This document shows, piece by piece, positions 34,375 to 43,440 of a stretch of 64,000 nucleotides of DNA. The position numbers were made by a program, and so were the translations under genes. Origin of the DNA: Chloroflexota bacterium (GTDB lineage: Bacteria; Chloroflexota; UBA11872); assembly GCA_022824495.1 (NCBI GenBank), contig JAJDZU010000004.1:1-64000 (forward strand), given 5' to 3'. The first letter of the stretch is position 1. Each line of letters begins with the position of its first letter. Under the pieces are notes generated by a model. It saw nothing but the letters and a program-made list of their open reading frames with translations. It was not told where the DNA came from and searched no databases.

Positions 34375-35234
34375 CCGCAACCGCCTTGGTCGTCCCCGCT
34401 CCGGCCAAGATCAACCTGGGGCTCGAAGTCCTTGGCCGGCGCGACGACGGCTATCACGAGATCGTCACTATCTTCCAGGCGCTCGAGTTCGGGGACACCG
34501 TGCACCTGTCGCCGGCGCCGACCATTCAAGGCGAGAGCGCGGTAGCAGGACTTGATCCCGCCGCCGACCTGGCCTTCCAGGCGGCGCACGCGCTGCAAGC
34601 ACGGATTGGCACGACCGACGGAGTCCACATCCGGATCGAAAAGCACATCCCCGTCGCCGCCGGTCTGGCGGGCGGAAGCACGGACGCGGCCGCGGTGCTC
34701 TTGGGTCTTCGCCGTCTCTGGAACGCGGAGGCGCGGGCGGTAGCTGAAACCGCCCGGATGCTGGGTGCCGACGTTTCGTTTTTTCTGCGTCCGGGGACCG
34801 CCCTGGGTCTGGCCCGCGGTGATGAGTTGCACGAGCTGCCGCCTGCCCGGCCGCGCTGGGTGCTCCTGGCCCGGCCCGACGCCACGATTTCCGCGCGCGA
34901 CGCCTATGTCGAGTTGCAACCGGCCGAGTGGTCGGGCGGCGAGGCGACGCGGAAGCAGGTCGACGCCATTCGCCGCGGCACGTTGGCCCCGCACCTGGCA
35001 ACCAACGATTTGCAGGCGGCGGCAATCCGTCTGGTACCCGAAGTCGCGGACGTACTGGGCGCCCTGGATGCCGCGGGTGCCCGGCCGGCGCTCCTGGCCG
35101 GCAGCGGACCTACATGCTTTGGGCTGTTTCCATCCAAGTCGGTCGCTCAAGGCGCCCAGGTGCAACTGCGGTCGCACGGCTGGTGGACGCAGATGACACG
35201 CTTCGCGGCGCCCGACGATGCGACGGACGGCTAG
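34371..35234 (+). CDS. ispE: 4-diphosphocytidyl-2-C-methyl-D-erythritol kinase
   Basis: A 287-aa GHMP kinase of the non-mevalonate isoprenoid pathway. It begins P-A-P-A-K-I-N-L-G-L-x-V with R-R-D-D-G-Y-H-E-I, carries P-V-A-A-G-L-A-G-G-S-T-D-A-A-A as the phosphate loop near residue 95, and ends with A-G-S-G-P-T-C-F. GTG start at 34371 overlaps ybeY. Undecaprenyl phosphate for the WecA-like enzyme depends on this pathway. Confidence 0.95.
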   Translation: MTATALVVPAPAKINLGLEVLGRRDDGYHEIVTIFQALEFGDTVHLSPAPTIQGESAVAGLDPAADLAFQAAHALQARIGTTDGVHIRIEKHIPVAAGLAGGSTDAAAVLLGLRRLWNAEARAVAETARMLGADVSFFLRPGTALGLARGDELHELPPARPRWVLLARPDATISARDAYVELQPAEWSGGEATRKQVDAIRRGTLAPHLATNDLQAAAIRLVPEVADVLGALDAAGARPALLAGSGPTCFGLFPSKSVAQGAQVQLRSHGWWTQMTRFAAPDDATDG

Positions 35235-35272
35235 CTTTGACCGGCCACCAGCGCCTGCCTACGCTTACCCTG

Positions 35273-35343
35273 TGGGGAGTGGCCAAGTGGTAAGGCAACG
35301 GGTTTTGGATCCGTGATCGAAGGTTCGAACCCTTCCTCCCCAG
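35273..35343 (+). tRNA. tRNA-Gln (TTG anticodon)
   Basis: A complete cloverleaf. The acceptor stem TGGGGAG/CTCCCCA has 7 bp, the D arm is GCC...GGC, the anticodon stem is ACGGG/TCCGT with loop TTTTGGA and anticodon TTG at 35305-35307. The T arm GAAGG-TTCGAAC-CCTTC is perfect. Position 35343 is the discriminator G; CCA is not fully encoded. Confidence 0.95.
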
Positions 35344-35352
35344 CCGATACGC

Positions 35353-35371
35353 GCGGACTCGGCGAGTCCGC
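35353..35371 (+). other. Perfect hairpin between tRNA-Gln and the GlmU-like gene
   Basis: GCGGACTC at 35353-35360 pairs with GAGTCCGC at 35364-35371, an 8-bp stem with a GGC loop starting 10 nt after the tRNA. No T-run follows, so it is not a classic terminator. After tRNA 3' processing it would lie at the new mRNA 5' end. Confidence 0.55.
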
Positions 35372-35396
35372 CGGAAGCACAGCCGCCGGCATCGTC

Positions 35397-36104
35397 ATGG
35401 CGGCCGGCCAGGGCACGCGCTTCGCATCCGACGTGCCCAAGGTGATGCACCAGGTCGCCGGGCGCCCCATGCTGGCGCATGTGGTGGATACCGGGCTGGC
35501 CGCCGGCCTGGAACCGCTGGTCGTCGTGATTCGAGCAGGTATGGACGTTGGTTCGGTGGCGGACGGCACGGTCACTGTGAATCAGCCTCCCGATGGCCGG
35601 GGCACCGCGTTTGCCGTCGAGATCGGACTGAGTGCCGTTCCCGGCGACGTCGACACGGTCGTCGCGCTCTACGGCGACTCCCCCCTGGTTCGTCCGGCGA
35701 CCGTGCGCGGCGTCATCGAGGCACTCCGACGCACTGACGCCGTGGCCGCCATCAGCTGGGCCGACGTGTCGGATCCGGGGGCGTTTGGCCGCGTCCGCCT
35801 TGCCGCGACCGGCCTCGTGGAGGGCATCGTGGAATCCGCCGACGCTTCACCTGAAGATCTGGCGATAACGACTGTCAACGCGGGACCGGCAGCCTTCCGC
35901 GCCAACTGGCTGCGCCGCGCCTTGCCGCGAGTGCAACCCAGCCCGACCTCCGGCGAGCGTTATCTGACGCAACTCGTGGACCTGGCCATCGAGGGCGGCG
36001 AGCTCGTGGCCGGCTACCAGATCACCGATCTCGACGAGACCATCGGCTGCGACGACCTGGAGCGTCTGGAGGCGGCGGACGCAGCCTTTCGGCGACGCGC
36101 CTGA
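35397..36104 (+). CDS. GlmU-type N-terminal uridylyltransferase domain protein
   Basis: A nucleotidyltransferase of at least 235 aa matching only the first half of GlmU, which makes UDP-GlcNAc from GlcNAc-1-P. It has A-A-G-Q-G-T-R-F, P-K-V-M-H-Q-V-A-G-R-P-M-L, Q-P-P-D-G-R-G-T-A near residue 65 and Y-G-D-S-P-L-V-R. The left-handed beta-helix acetyltransferase half is missing: the gene stops cleanly after V-A-G-Y-Q-I-T-D. The start is uncertain. ATG at 35397 loses part of the first beta strand (A-G-I-V-M-A-A-G); GTG at 35313, inside the tRNA, keeps it; ATC at 35391 is a third option. It probably supplies UDP-sugar for surface polymers. Confidence 0.85.
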   Translation: MAAGQGTRFASDVPKVMHQVAGRPMLAHVVDTGLAAGLEPLVVVIRAGMDVGSVADGTVTVNQPPDGRGTAFAVEIGLSAVPGDVDTVVALYGDSPLVRPATVRGVIEALRRTDAVAAISWADVSDPGAFGRVRLAATGLVEGIVESADASPEDLAITTVNAGPAAFRANWLRRALPRVQPSPTSGERYLTQLVDLAIEGGELVAGYQITDLDETIGCDDLERLEAADAAFRRRA

Positions 36105-36247
36105 CGCTTAGCGCTCTGTCCCAAAACAAACTCGCGATATTGCCGTCGGCACCCGGCAACGGCTCGCGCCCGGCCGGATATGATGTGCCCGAGAGTGCGC
36201 GTGTAGGGTCGGCGCCCCTGCACTGCAGGCCGCACAAGGCGACGACA

Positions 36248-37189
<942 letters not shown>

Positions 37190-37275
37190 CCGCGATGAGG
37201 CCCCGCATGCGAGCGGGGACCGGCATCTGGGCGTGAGCACCCGTCTGTGCCGCGCGGCAGGGGAGTGGATCCTTT

Positions 37276-38547
37276 TTGGATCCGGTTAGTTGGATAGGGC
37301 TTGCCCTCATACTCGTGCTGACTGTCATCAGCACGCTGCTGGTATTGGCCGAAAACGCCGCGCTGGAACTCTCGCAGACCGCGCTGGATTCGCTGGACGG
37401 CACCGAACCCCGCGCCGCGCGCCGACTCCGTATTCTGCTCGACAACCGATTCCGGTTTTGGGCCAGCGCTCGCATCGGCGCGGCCGTGCTGATCTTCGCC
37501 TCGGCGGCTTTGGCCGCCACCACCGTCGGCGATCAACTTGGCGTGCTGCTGGGGACGCGCCCCGGCGGCGTTGTCCTAGCGCTGGCCGTCCTATCCGTGC
37601 TTCACGCCGGCGGAGCGCGCGTGACCCCACGAATCCTCGCCCAGCGGTATCCGCTGCGGATTGCCCGGCGCTACTGGTGGCTGATCTACGCACAGTACGT
37701 GGTATTCCTACCGGCCAGCCTGCCGTTTGAACGCCTGCTGTCGCCCCGGGAGCAGGAAGCCTGGCGCGGCCCCGACCCACAGGACGCCGCCGTGATCGAA
37801 GCCGTGGAAGGCGCCCGCGAAGGCGCCATCGACGCCACCGACATCGAGATGATCACCAACGTGATCGAGTTGGGCGACCGGGTCGTTCGCCAGGTCATGA
37901 CCCCGCGCCCCGACATCGTGGCCGTTGGCGTCGACTCTTCCCTGCGCGGTGCGTTGCGTACCGCCTACGCGCGCGGCCTGTCCCGAATGCCGGTCTACGA
38001 AGGCGACCTGGACAACGTGATCGGAATCATCCACGTCCGCGACGGTCTGGCGGAACTGTTGGAACCCAGCCAGACCCCGGATCTGCGCTCGCTGCTGCGC
38101 GAACCGCTGTTCGTGCCGGACTCCAAGTACGTGGACCGGCTGCTGCGCGAGATGCAGGCCGACAATCTGCACATGGCCATCGTCGTAAACGAGTACGGCG
38201 ACACGGCCGGGCTGGTAACCATCGAGGACCTGCTGGAAGAAATCGTCGGCGAGATCGAGGACGAATACGACATTCCCGGCGTCCTGATCGAGCCCATCGG
38301 GCCGGGCCGCCTGGTCGTGGACGCCGGCCTGCCAATCTCGGACCTGAACGACGAGCTTGGCCTCGCTCTTACCGCCGACGGCGTGGACACCGTGGGCGGC
38401 CTGGCCTTCAGCGCCTTTGGCCGGGTGCCGGCGGTTGGCGAGTCGGTCAACGTGAACGGCGCGGTCCTGCGCGTGCATGCGGTCAAGGAAACCCGCATAA
38501 CTCGCTTGGAGGTCACTCGCCTGGACGAAGACGGCAATGCCGCCTGA
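37276..38547 (+). CDS. CNNM/HlyC-CorC family membrane protein with CBS pair, copy 1
   Basis: A 423-aa protein with a DUF21-type membrane half (about residues 1-140), two CBS domains (V-M-T-P-R-P-D-I-V near residue 212, then V-N-E-Y-G-D-T-A-G-L-V-T near 300) and a C-terminal CorC_HlyC/TerC-associated domain. Relatives are implicated in Mg2+/Co2+ efflux. The DUF21 part is the most divergent of three neighbouring copies: the usual L-G-E-x-x-P-K is reduced to A-R-V-T-P-R. TTG start at 37276 lies in the loop of a GGATCC hairpin. Confidence 0.88.
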   Translation: MDPVSWIGLALILVLTVISTLLVLAENAALELSQTALDSLDGTEPRAARRLRILLDNRFRFWASARIGAAVLIFASAALAATTVGDQLGVLLGTRPGGVVLALAVLSVLHAGGARVTPRILAQRYPLRIARRYWWLIYAQYVVFLPASLPFERLLSPREQEAWRGPDPQDAAVIEAVEGAREGAIDATDIEMITNVIELGDRVVRQVMTPRPDIVAVGVDSSLRGALRTAYARGLSRMPVYEGDLDNVIGIIHVRDGLAELLEPSQTPDLRSLLREPLFVPDSKYVDRLLREMQADNLHMAIVVNEYGDTAGLVTIEDLLEEIVGEIEDEYDIPGVLIEPIGPGRLVVDAGLPISDLNDELGLALTADGVDTVGGLAFSAFGRVPAVGESVNVNGAVLRVHAVKETRITRLEVTRLDEDGNAA

Positions 38548-38605
38548 CGCCGCCTTGTCCTTGACCCGCGCTCAGAGCACCCCGAGCTAACCGGGGAGTT
38601 CCGTC

Positions 38606-39925
38606 ATCGACATCCTGTTCGGCCTCCTGATCTTTCTTGGCCTGATCGCCATCAACGGGCTGTTTGCGGGCGCCCAGTTCGCGCTGGTTGCCGTTGACCG
38701 CTACGAGGTCGAGACCGCCGCCGCCCGCGGCGCTCGGCGCGACCGCACTGTTCGGCGCGGCCTCGAGACGCTCTCGTTCCAGCTCTCCGGGGCGCAGTTG
38801 GGCATCACGGTCAGCTCGCTCGTCCTGGGATTCGTGGTGGATAACGCCATCGGCCCCTTGCTACGGCCGGCGCTTGAGTGGATTCCGGGCATTGATAACG
38901 GCTCGCTGGTCGCCCTGACCGCGGCGCTGGCGCTCGTCCTGGCCACGGTGATTCAGATGGTGTTGGGCGAATTGGGTCCCAAGAACCTGGCCATTGCCCG
39001 GCCCATGGCCACCGCCCGGCTCTTCGTGCCACCGGCGATGTTCGTGAATGCCGTCTTCTCGCCGGTGATTCGCCTGCTCAACGCCATGGCCAATGCCTCG
39101 ATGCGTGCGGTCGGGCTGGTCCCCCGTGAAGAGCTCGAGGGGTTCCAGTCCCTGGAAGAGATGCACGAGGCGCTGCGTTGGGCTGCGCACGAAAACACCA
39201 TCGAGGGCGTCGAGTATGAAGTGCTTGACCGAGCGCTGGGCCTGGGCCGCACCACCGCCGGCGACGTGATGGTTCCCAGGTCGCAGGTCATCGCCATCTC
39301 CTCCACCGCCAACCTGGCCGACCTGGCTCGCCTGTCGATGGACACCGGCTACTCGCGCTTTCCGATCCGGGAAGCGGATGGCCGCGAATTCATCGGCATC
39401 GCCCACGTCAAGGACGTCCTGGCGCTTCCCGCGCCCGCCCGCGCCGCTACGCCGGTGTCGGCCAAGGCGCAGCAGGCACTGGTGGTGCCAACGGGTCGCG
39501 ATCTGCGCACCTTGCTGCTCGAAATGCAGGCCGCCCAGCACGCCATGGTCATCGTCCATGACGAGTTTGGACAGGCCGCCGGCATCGTCACGCTGGAAGA
39601 CATCGTGGAGGAATTGCTCGGCAGCATCGAGGACGAATACGACAAGCCCGAACCCGCGCTGGTCACGCCGCTGGACGACGGCGCCTTTGACGTGGCGGCT
39701 CGGATTCGCCGGGACGAACTCAGCGAAGCCACTGGTTTCGAGATGCCCGAGGGTCGGTTTGAAACCCTGGCCGGGCTTGTTACGACCCTCCTGCAGCGCA
39801 TCCCGAGGGCCGGGGACGCCGTCTCGTTTCGCGGCTGGACCTTCCGCGTAACTGAAATGGATGGCCGACGCGTCGACCGAGTTCGCATGGAACGCCCTGG
39901 CATGACACGACGGAGTGTCGGATGA
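38606..39925 (+). CDS. CNNM/HlyC-CorC family membrane protein with CBS pair, copy 2
   Basis: A protein of about 439 aa with DUF21 membrane domain, two CBS domains and transporter-associated C-terminal domain. D-I-L-F-G-L-L-I-F-L-G-L-I starts the first membrane helix, L-S-G-A-Q-L-G-I-T and M-V-L-G-E-L-G-P-K-N-L-A follow, then V-M-V-P-R-S-Q-V. The first ordinary start codon is TTG at 38798, which would delete the first helix. GGGGAG at 38593-38598 lies 7 nt before an ATC at 38606, so I place the start there. The last 4 nt overlap copy 3. Confidence 0.85.
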   Translation: MDILFGLLIFLGLIAINGLFAGAQFALVAVDRYEVETAAARGARRDRTVRRGLETLSFQLSGAQLGITVSSLVLGFVVDNAIGPLLRPALEWIPGIDNGSLVALTAALALVLATVIQMVLGELGPKNLAIARPMATARLFVPPAMFVNAVFSPVIRLLNAMANASMRAVGLVPREELEGFQSLEEMHEALRWAAHENTIEGVEYEVLDRALGLGRTTAGDVMVPRSQVIAISSTANLADLARLSMDTGYSRFPIREADGREFIGIAHVKDVLALPAPARAATPVSAKAQQALVVPTGRDLRTLLLEMQAAQHAMVIVHDEFGQAAGIVTLEDIVEELLGSIEDEYDKPEPALVTPLDDGAFDVAARIRRDELSEATGFEMPEGRFETLAGLVTTLLQRIPRAGDAVSFRGWTFRVTEMDGRRVDRVRMERPGMTRRSVG

Positions 39926-41259
39926 CCCCCGTCCTGCTGGTGGTAGCTCTGCTGCTGCTCGTTGTGAACGGCTTCTTCGTCGGCGCCGAAGTCGCCATAA
40001 CAGCCGCCGCCGCCAGCCGCAGGGGCGAATTGGAGCGTCGGGCCGCCGAGGGGCGTCGCTCCGCCCGCCTGGCCGTTGCCTCCATGCGCGAACTCTCGTT
40101 CATGCTCACCGGCGCGCAGTTGGGCATCACCATGGCCTCGCTGGGTCTGGGCTTCGTGGCCGAGCCGGCCATCGCCGATGTGCTGGAAGCGGCCCTGGCC
40201 GATCGGATCGGCCTGACCGGTGCCCCGTTGCACGCGCTGGCCAGCGTTATTGCCCTGAGCATCGTCGTCGTCTTGCACATGGTCCTGGGCGAGATGGCCC
40301 CCAAGAACATCGCCATTGCCGAGCCCGTACGCACGCTGCTATGGCTCGCCCTTCCGTACCGGCTGTACGCCAACACCATGCGCGGCCTTCTCTGGGTGTT
40401 GAACGAACTGGCCAACCTGACCATCCGCGCATTTGGCGTGGCGCCGCGCGACGAATTGGCGCCCGCCTACACACCGGCCCAGATCGGCTCCATGCTCGGC
40501 GAGCTAAGGCGGCTTGGCGCCATCAGCGCGCCGCAGCAGCAACTGGCCGACCGCGCCCTGCGCTTCGCCGCACGGCCGGTCGAAGACGTCATGGCGCCCC
40601 GCTCGGCGGTCCATGCGGTGCCGGCCGGTATGCCCGTGCGCGAAATCGAGCGCCAGGCCGTCATGACGGGCTATTCGCGCTTTCCTCTCTATCGCGACAC
40701 ACCGGACACCATCGTTGGCTTCGTGCACGTCAAGGACCTGCTGGCTATCGATCCCGAGGCGACGGACGAGCCCGTGCCAGACACCGCCATTCGCCCGCTG
40801 CACGTCACGCCGGGCACCGCCCTTGTCGGCGAATTGCTGGTGGCCATGCGGCGCGACCGCTCCCACATGGCCCTGGTCGTCGACGAACACGGCTCGCCAG
40901 CCGGCATCGTCACGCTGGAGGACCTGGTCGAGGAAGTCGTCGGCGAGATTCGCGACGAGCACGATGCGCCACTCGAGGACGTGCAGCAATTCGGTCACGA
41001 CAGGTTTGTGGTGTCCGGGACGCTGCGCACGGATCGCCTGGCCGAGGCCACCGGCTGTCGCCTGCCGGAGGGCGACTTTGCCACGGTGGCCGGGTATGTC
41101 ATGCACCGGCTTGGCGCCGTGCCCACTCCCGGCGACGCGGTGGAGTACGACGGCTGGATATTGCGAGTCCGACGCACCCGCGGCCCCCGGCTGGAGACCG
41201 TGGACGTGATCCGCCGGCCCACGGCCGGGGCGCAGTCCGAGCCCGCCGGGCCGCGCTAG
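39922..41259 (+). CDS. CNNM/HlyC-CorC family membrane protein with CBS pair, copy 3
   Basis: A 445-aa paralogue of the two preceding genes. Membrane part with N-G-F-F-V-G-A-E-V-A-I, L-T-G-A-Q-L-G-I-T-M and H-M-V-L-G-E-M-A-P-K-N, then D-V-M-A-P-R-S-A-V and V-D-E-H-G-S-P-A-G-I-V-T in the CBS pair. ATG start with ATGA overlap to copy 2, so they are translated together. Recall of the family suggests divalent-cation handling at the membrane. Followed 8 bp later by recO. Confidence 0.9.
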   Translation: MTPVLLVVALLLLVVNGFFVGAEVAITAAAASRRGELERRAAEGRRSARLAVASMRELSFMLTGAQLGITMASLGLGFVAEPAIADVLEAALADRIGLTGAPLHALASVIALSIVVVLHMVLGEMAPKNIAIAEPVRTLLWLALPYRLYANTMRGLLWVLNELANLTIRAFGVAPRDELAPAYTPAQIGSMLGELRRLGAISAPQQQLADRALRFAARPVEDVMAPRSAVHAVPAGMPVREIERQAVMTGYSRFPLYRDTPDTIVGFVHVKDLLAIDPEATDEPVPDTAIRPLHVTPGTALVGELLVAMRRDRSHMALVVDEHGSPAGIVTLEDLVEEVVGEIRDEHDAPLEDVQQFGHDRFVVSGTLRTDRLAEATGCRLPEGDFATVAGYVMHRLGAVPTPGDAVEYDGWILRVRRTRGPRLETVDVIRRPTAGAQSEPAGPR

Positions 41260-41267
41260 GCTTGCCC

Positions 41268-42062
41268 GTGGCCGTTCTCCAGCGTTCCAGCACCTACAAA
41301 GCCGAGGGCGTCGTGCTCAGCCGCCGCGACCTGGGCGACGCGGACCGTATCGTCACGTTCTTCACGCGTGAGTTTGGCCGCCGCCGCCTGGTGGCCCGTG
41401 GCTGTCGGCGGCCTACCAGTCAGCTCGCCCCCCACATCGAACTCTTCAGCCGCGTGCGCCTGGTGGGCGTGGTGGGAGCCAATCTCGATGTACTTACCCA
41501 GGCGCAGAGCCTGGAGACCTATCCACGCTTCCGCGACGACCTGACTGCCTTTGCCTCCGCCGGCTGGGCCGTCGAACTGCTGGATGGCCTCAGCGAAGAC
41601 GGTGAGGCGGAGCCTGACGCCTATTCGACCTTGATCGCGTTCCTCAGCGCGCTGAACCAGCGGACGGCGGATCCCGAACCACTCCTGTCCGCCCTCGCCC
41701 TCAACCTGCTGGACCAGCACGGCTACGCTCCCGAACTCTGGCGCTGCACCGTCTGCGGTCTCGCCATTGAAGCCAACGCCCATGTCTTCGCGCCCCGCAC
41801 CGGCGGCGTCGTGTGCTCAGGCTGTTCGCGCGATCAGGCCAGCCATCCGCTGAGCGTTGACACGCTGAAGACCCTGCGCTTCATCGCCCACGACGGACTG
41901 GCAGGCGCGGCCCGCCTGCGCGCCGACCCGCGAACTCGGGCCGAGCTTCGGACCACGCTCCGCGCCTACGCCACAGCCGTCGTCGAACGCGACATCTCAT
42001 CCGCCCACATCCTGGAACGGGCCGGCGCGGGTTCCGCGCCCCGGCCAGCGCCCGGGGCTTAA
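41268..42062 (+). CDS. recO: DNA repair protein RecO
   Basis: A 264-aa recombination mediator with N-terminal OB fold (Y-K-A-E-G-V-V-L-S-R-R-D-L-G-D-A-D-R), a central helical part and a zinc site C-T-V-C ... C-S-G-C near residues 164-188. It loads RecA on SSB-coated DNA with RecR. GTG at 41268 was chosen 8 bp after the previous gene; the open frame extends far upstream but there overlaps the CNNM genes. Usual neighbours ybeY, CNNM and glyS are present, era is not. Confidence 0.92.
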   Translation: MAVLQRSSTYKAEGVVLSRRDLGDADRIVTFFTREFGRRRLVARGCRRPTSQLAPHIELFSRVRLVGVVGANLDVLTQAQSLETYPRFRDDLTAFASAGWAVELLDGLSEDGEAEPDAYSTLIAFLSALNQRTADPEPLLSALALNLLDQHGYAPELWRCTVCGLAIEANAHVFAPRTGGVVCSGCSRDQASHPLSVDTLKTLRFIAHDGLAGAARLRADPRTRAELRTTLRAYATAVVERDISSAHILERAGAGSAPRPAPGA

Positions 42063-42126
42063 CACCGACGATATGGCGTCACAGCGCACGCCATCACCAT
42101 GACCCTGGATACCCACGAGGAAACCC

Positions 42127-43431
42127 ATGCCTGCACATGACCTTGAAACCCTGACCTCCCTGGCCAAGCGCCGCGGGTTCGTCTTTCCCAGCTCCGAGAT
42201 TTACGGCGGCTTCGCCAGCACCTGGGACTACGGCCCGCTGGGCGCCGAACTGATCCGCAACATCAAGGACGCCTGGTGGCGCCGCGTCGTGCACGTGCGG
42301 CCGGAAGTCGTCGGTCTCAACGCCTCCATCCTCATGCACCCACGCATCTGGGAGGTCTCCGGGCACATCGAGCACTTCGCCGACCAACTGGTGGAGTGTC
42401 CGCAGTGCGGCCGCCGCTTCCGTGTGGAAGACGTGCCCGACGGGAAGTGCCCCTACGACGGCACCGAACTCACCGCGCCCCGCATGTTCAACACCATGTT
42501 CCGCACGTTCGTTGGCCCGGTGGAAGACGACGCCTCCGTCGCCTATCTGCGGCCCGAGACCGCCCAGTCCACCTACGTCAACTTCAAGAACGTGCGCGAC
42601 ACCGCGCGCGTGCAGATGCCCTTCGGCATCGCCCAGATCGGCAAGGCCTTCCGCAACGAAATCACCACCGGCAACTTCATCTTCCGCAGCCGCGAGTTCG
42701 AGCAGATGGAGTTGCAGTACTTCGTCGAGCCCGGCCAGGACGACGAATCCCACGAGGAGTGGGTCGATGCACGCTTCGCCTGGTGGCAGGACCTAGGGCT
42801 GGATTCGCGTCGCTTGCGCCTGCGCCCCCACACGCCTGAAGAGCTGGCCCACTACGCCAAGGCCACCACCGACATCGAGTACCAGTTCCCGTTCGGCTGG
42901 GGCGAACTGGAAGGCATCGCCAACCGCACCGACTTCGACCTCAAACGCCACGCCGAGGCCAGCGGCACCGACCTCTCGTACTTCGACGACGAGGCCAAAG
43001 CGCACGTCACGCCCTACGTCATCGAACCCGCCGCCGGCGTGGACCGCGCCGCCCTGGCCTTCCTCGGGGACGCCTATACCGTGCAGGAAGTCGCCGGCAA
43101 ACAGCGCACCTTCCTGAACCTGGACCCGCGGCTCGCCCCGTTCAAAGTCGCCGTCTTCCCACTCGCCCGCAACCGGCCGCCGCTGGTGGAACTGGCCACG
43201 CGCATTGCTGACGACCTGCGCGCCGCCTGGCCGGTGTTCTACGACGCCAGCGGCTCCATCGGCCGCCGCTACGCCCGCCAGGACGAGGCTGGAACACCCT
43301 TCGCCGTGACAGTCGACTTCGACTCCCTCGACGACCAGACGGTCACCGTCCGCGAACGGACGTCCATGCGCCAGGAACGCGTCGCCGCCGACAACCTGCG
43401 CGCCTACTTCGCCGACCAGCTCGCCTGGTAA
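42127..43431 (+). CDS. glyS: Glycyl-tRNA synthetase, dimeric (alpha2) type
   Basis: A 434-aa class II aminoacyl-tRNA synthetase. Y-G-G-F-A-S-T-W-D-Y-G-P-L-G (motif 1 region), a zinc insert C-P-Q-C ... C-P-Y-D near residues 95-116, Y-L-R-P-E-T-A-Q and G-K-A-F-R-N-E-I (motif 2), and G-I-A-N-R-T-D-F are present. It is the single-chain type of archaea, eukaryotes and many Gram-positives, not the alpha2-beta2 enzyme. GAGGAAACCC precedes the ATG at 42127. Confidence 0.96.
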   Translation: MPAHDLETLTSLAKRRGFVFPSSEIYGGFASTWDYGPLGAELIRNIKDAWWRRVVHVRPEVVGLNASILMHPRIWEVSGHIEHFADQLVECPQCGRRFRVEDVPDGKCPYDGTELTAPRMFNTMFRTFVGPVEDDASVAYLRPETAQSTYVNFKNVRDTARVQMPFGIAQIGKAFRNEITTGNFIFRSREFEQMELQYFVEPGQDDESHEEWVDARFAWWQDLGLDSRRLRLRPHTPEELAHYAKATTDIEYQFPFGWGELEGIANRTDFDLKRHAEASGTDLSYFDDEAKAHVTPYVIEPAAGVDRAALAFLGDAYTVQEVAGKQRTFLNLDPRLAPFKVAVFPLARNRPPLVELATRIADDLRAAWPVFYDASGSIGRRYARQDEAGTPFAVTVDFDSLDDQTVTVRERTSMRQERVAADNLRAYFADQLAW

Positions 43432-43440
43432 CCCACGCCA

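Noticed and set aside
39915-41267. Long upstream extension of the recO frame
   Set aside because: The first 450 codons overlap CNNM copy 3 in another frame and are Arg/Ala/Pro-rich; RecO homology starts only at 41268.
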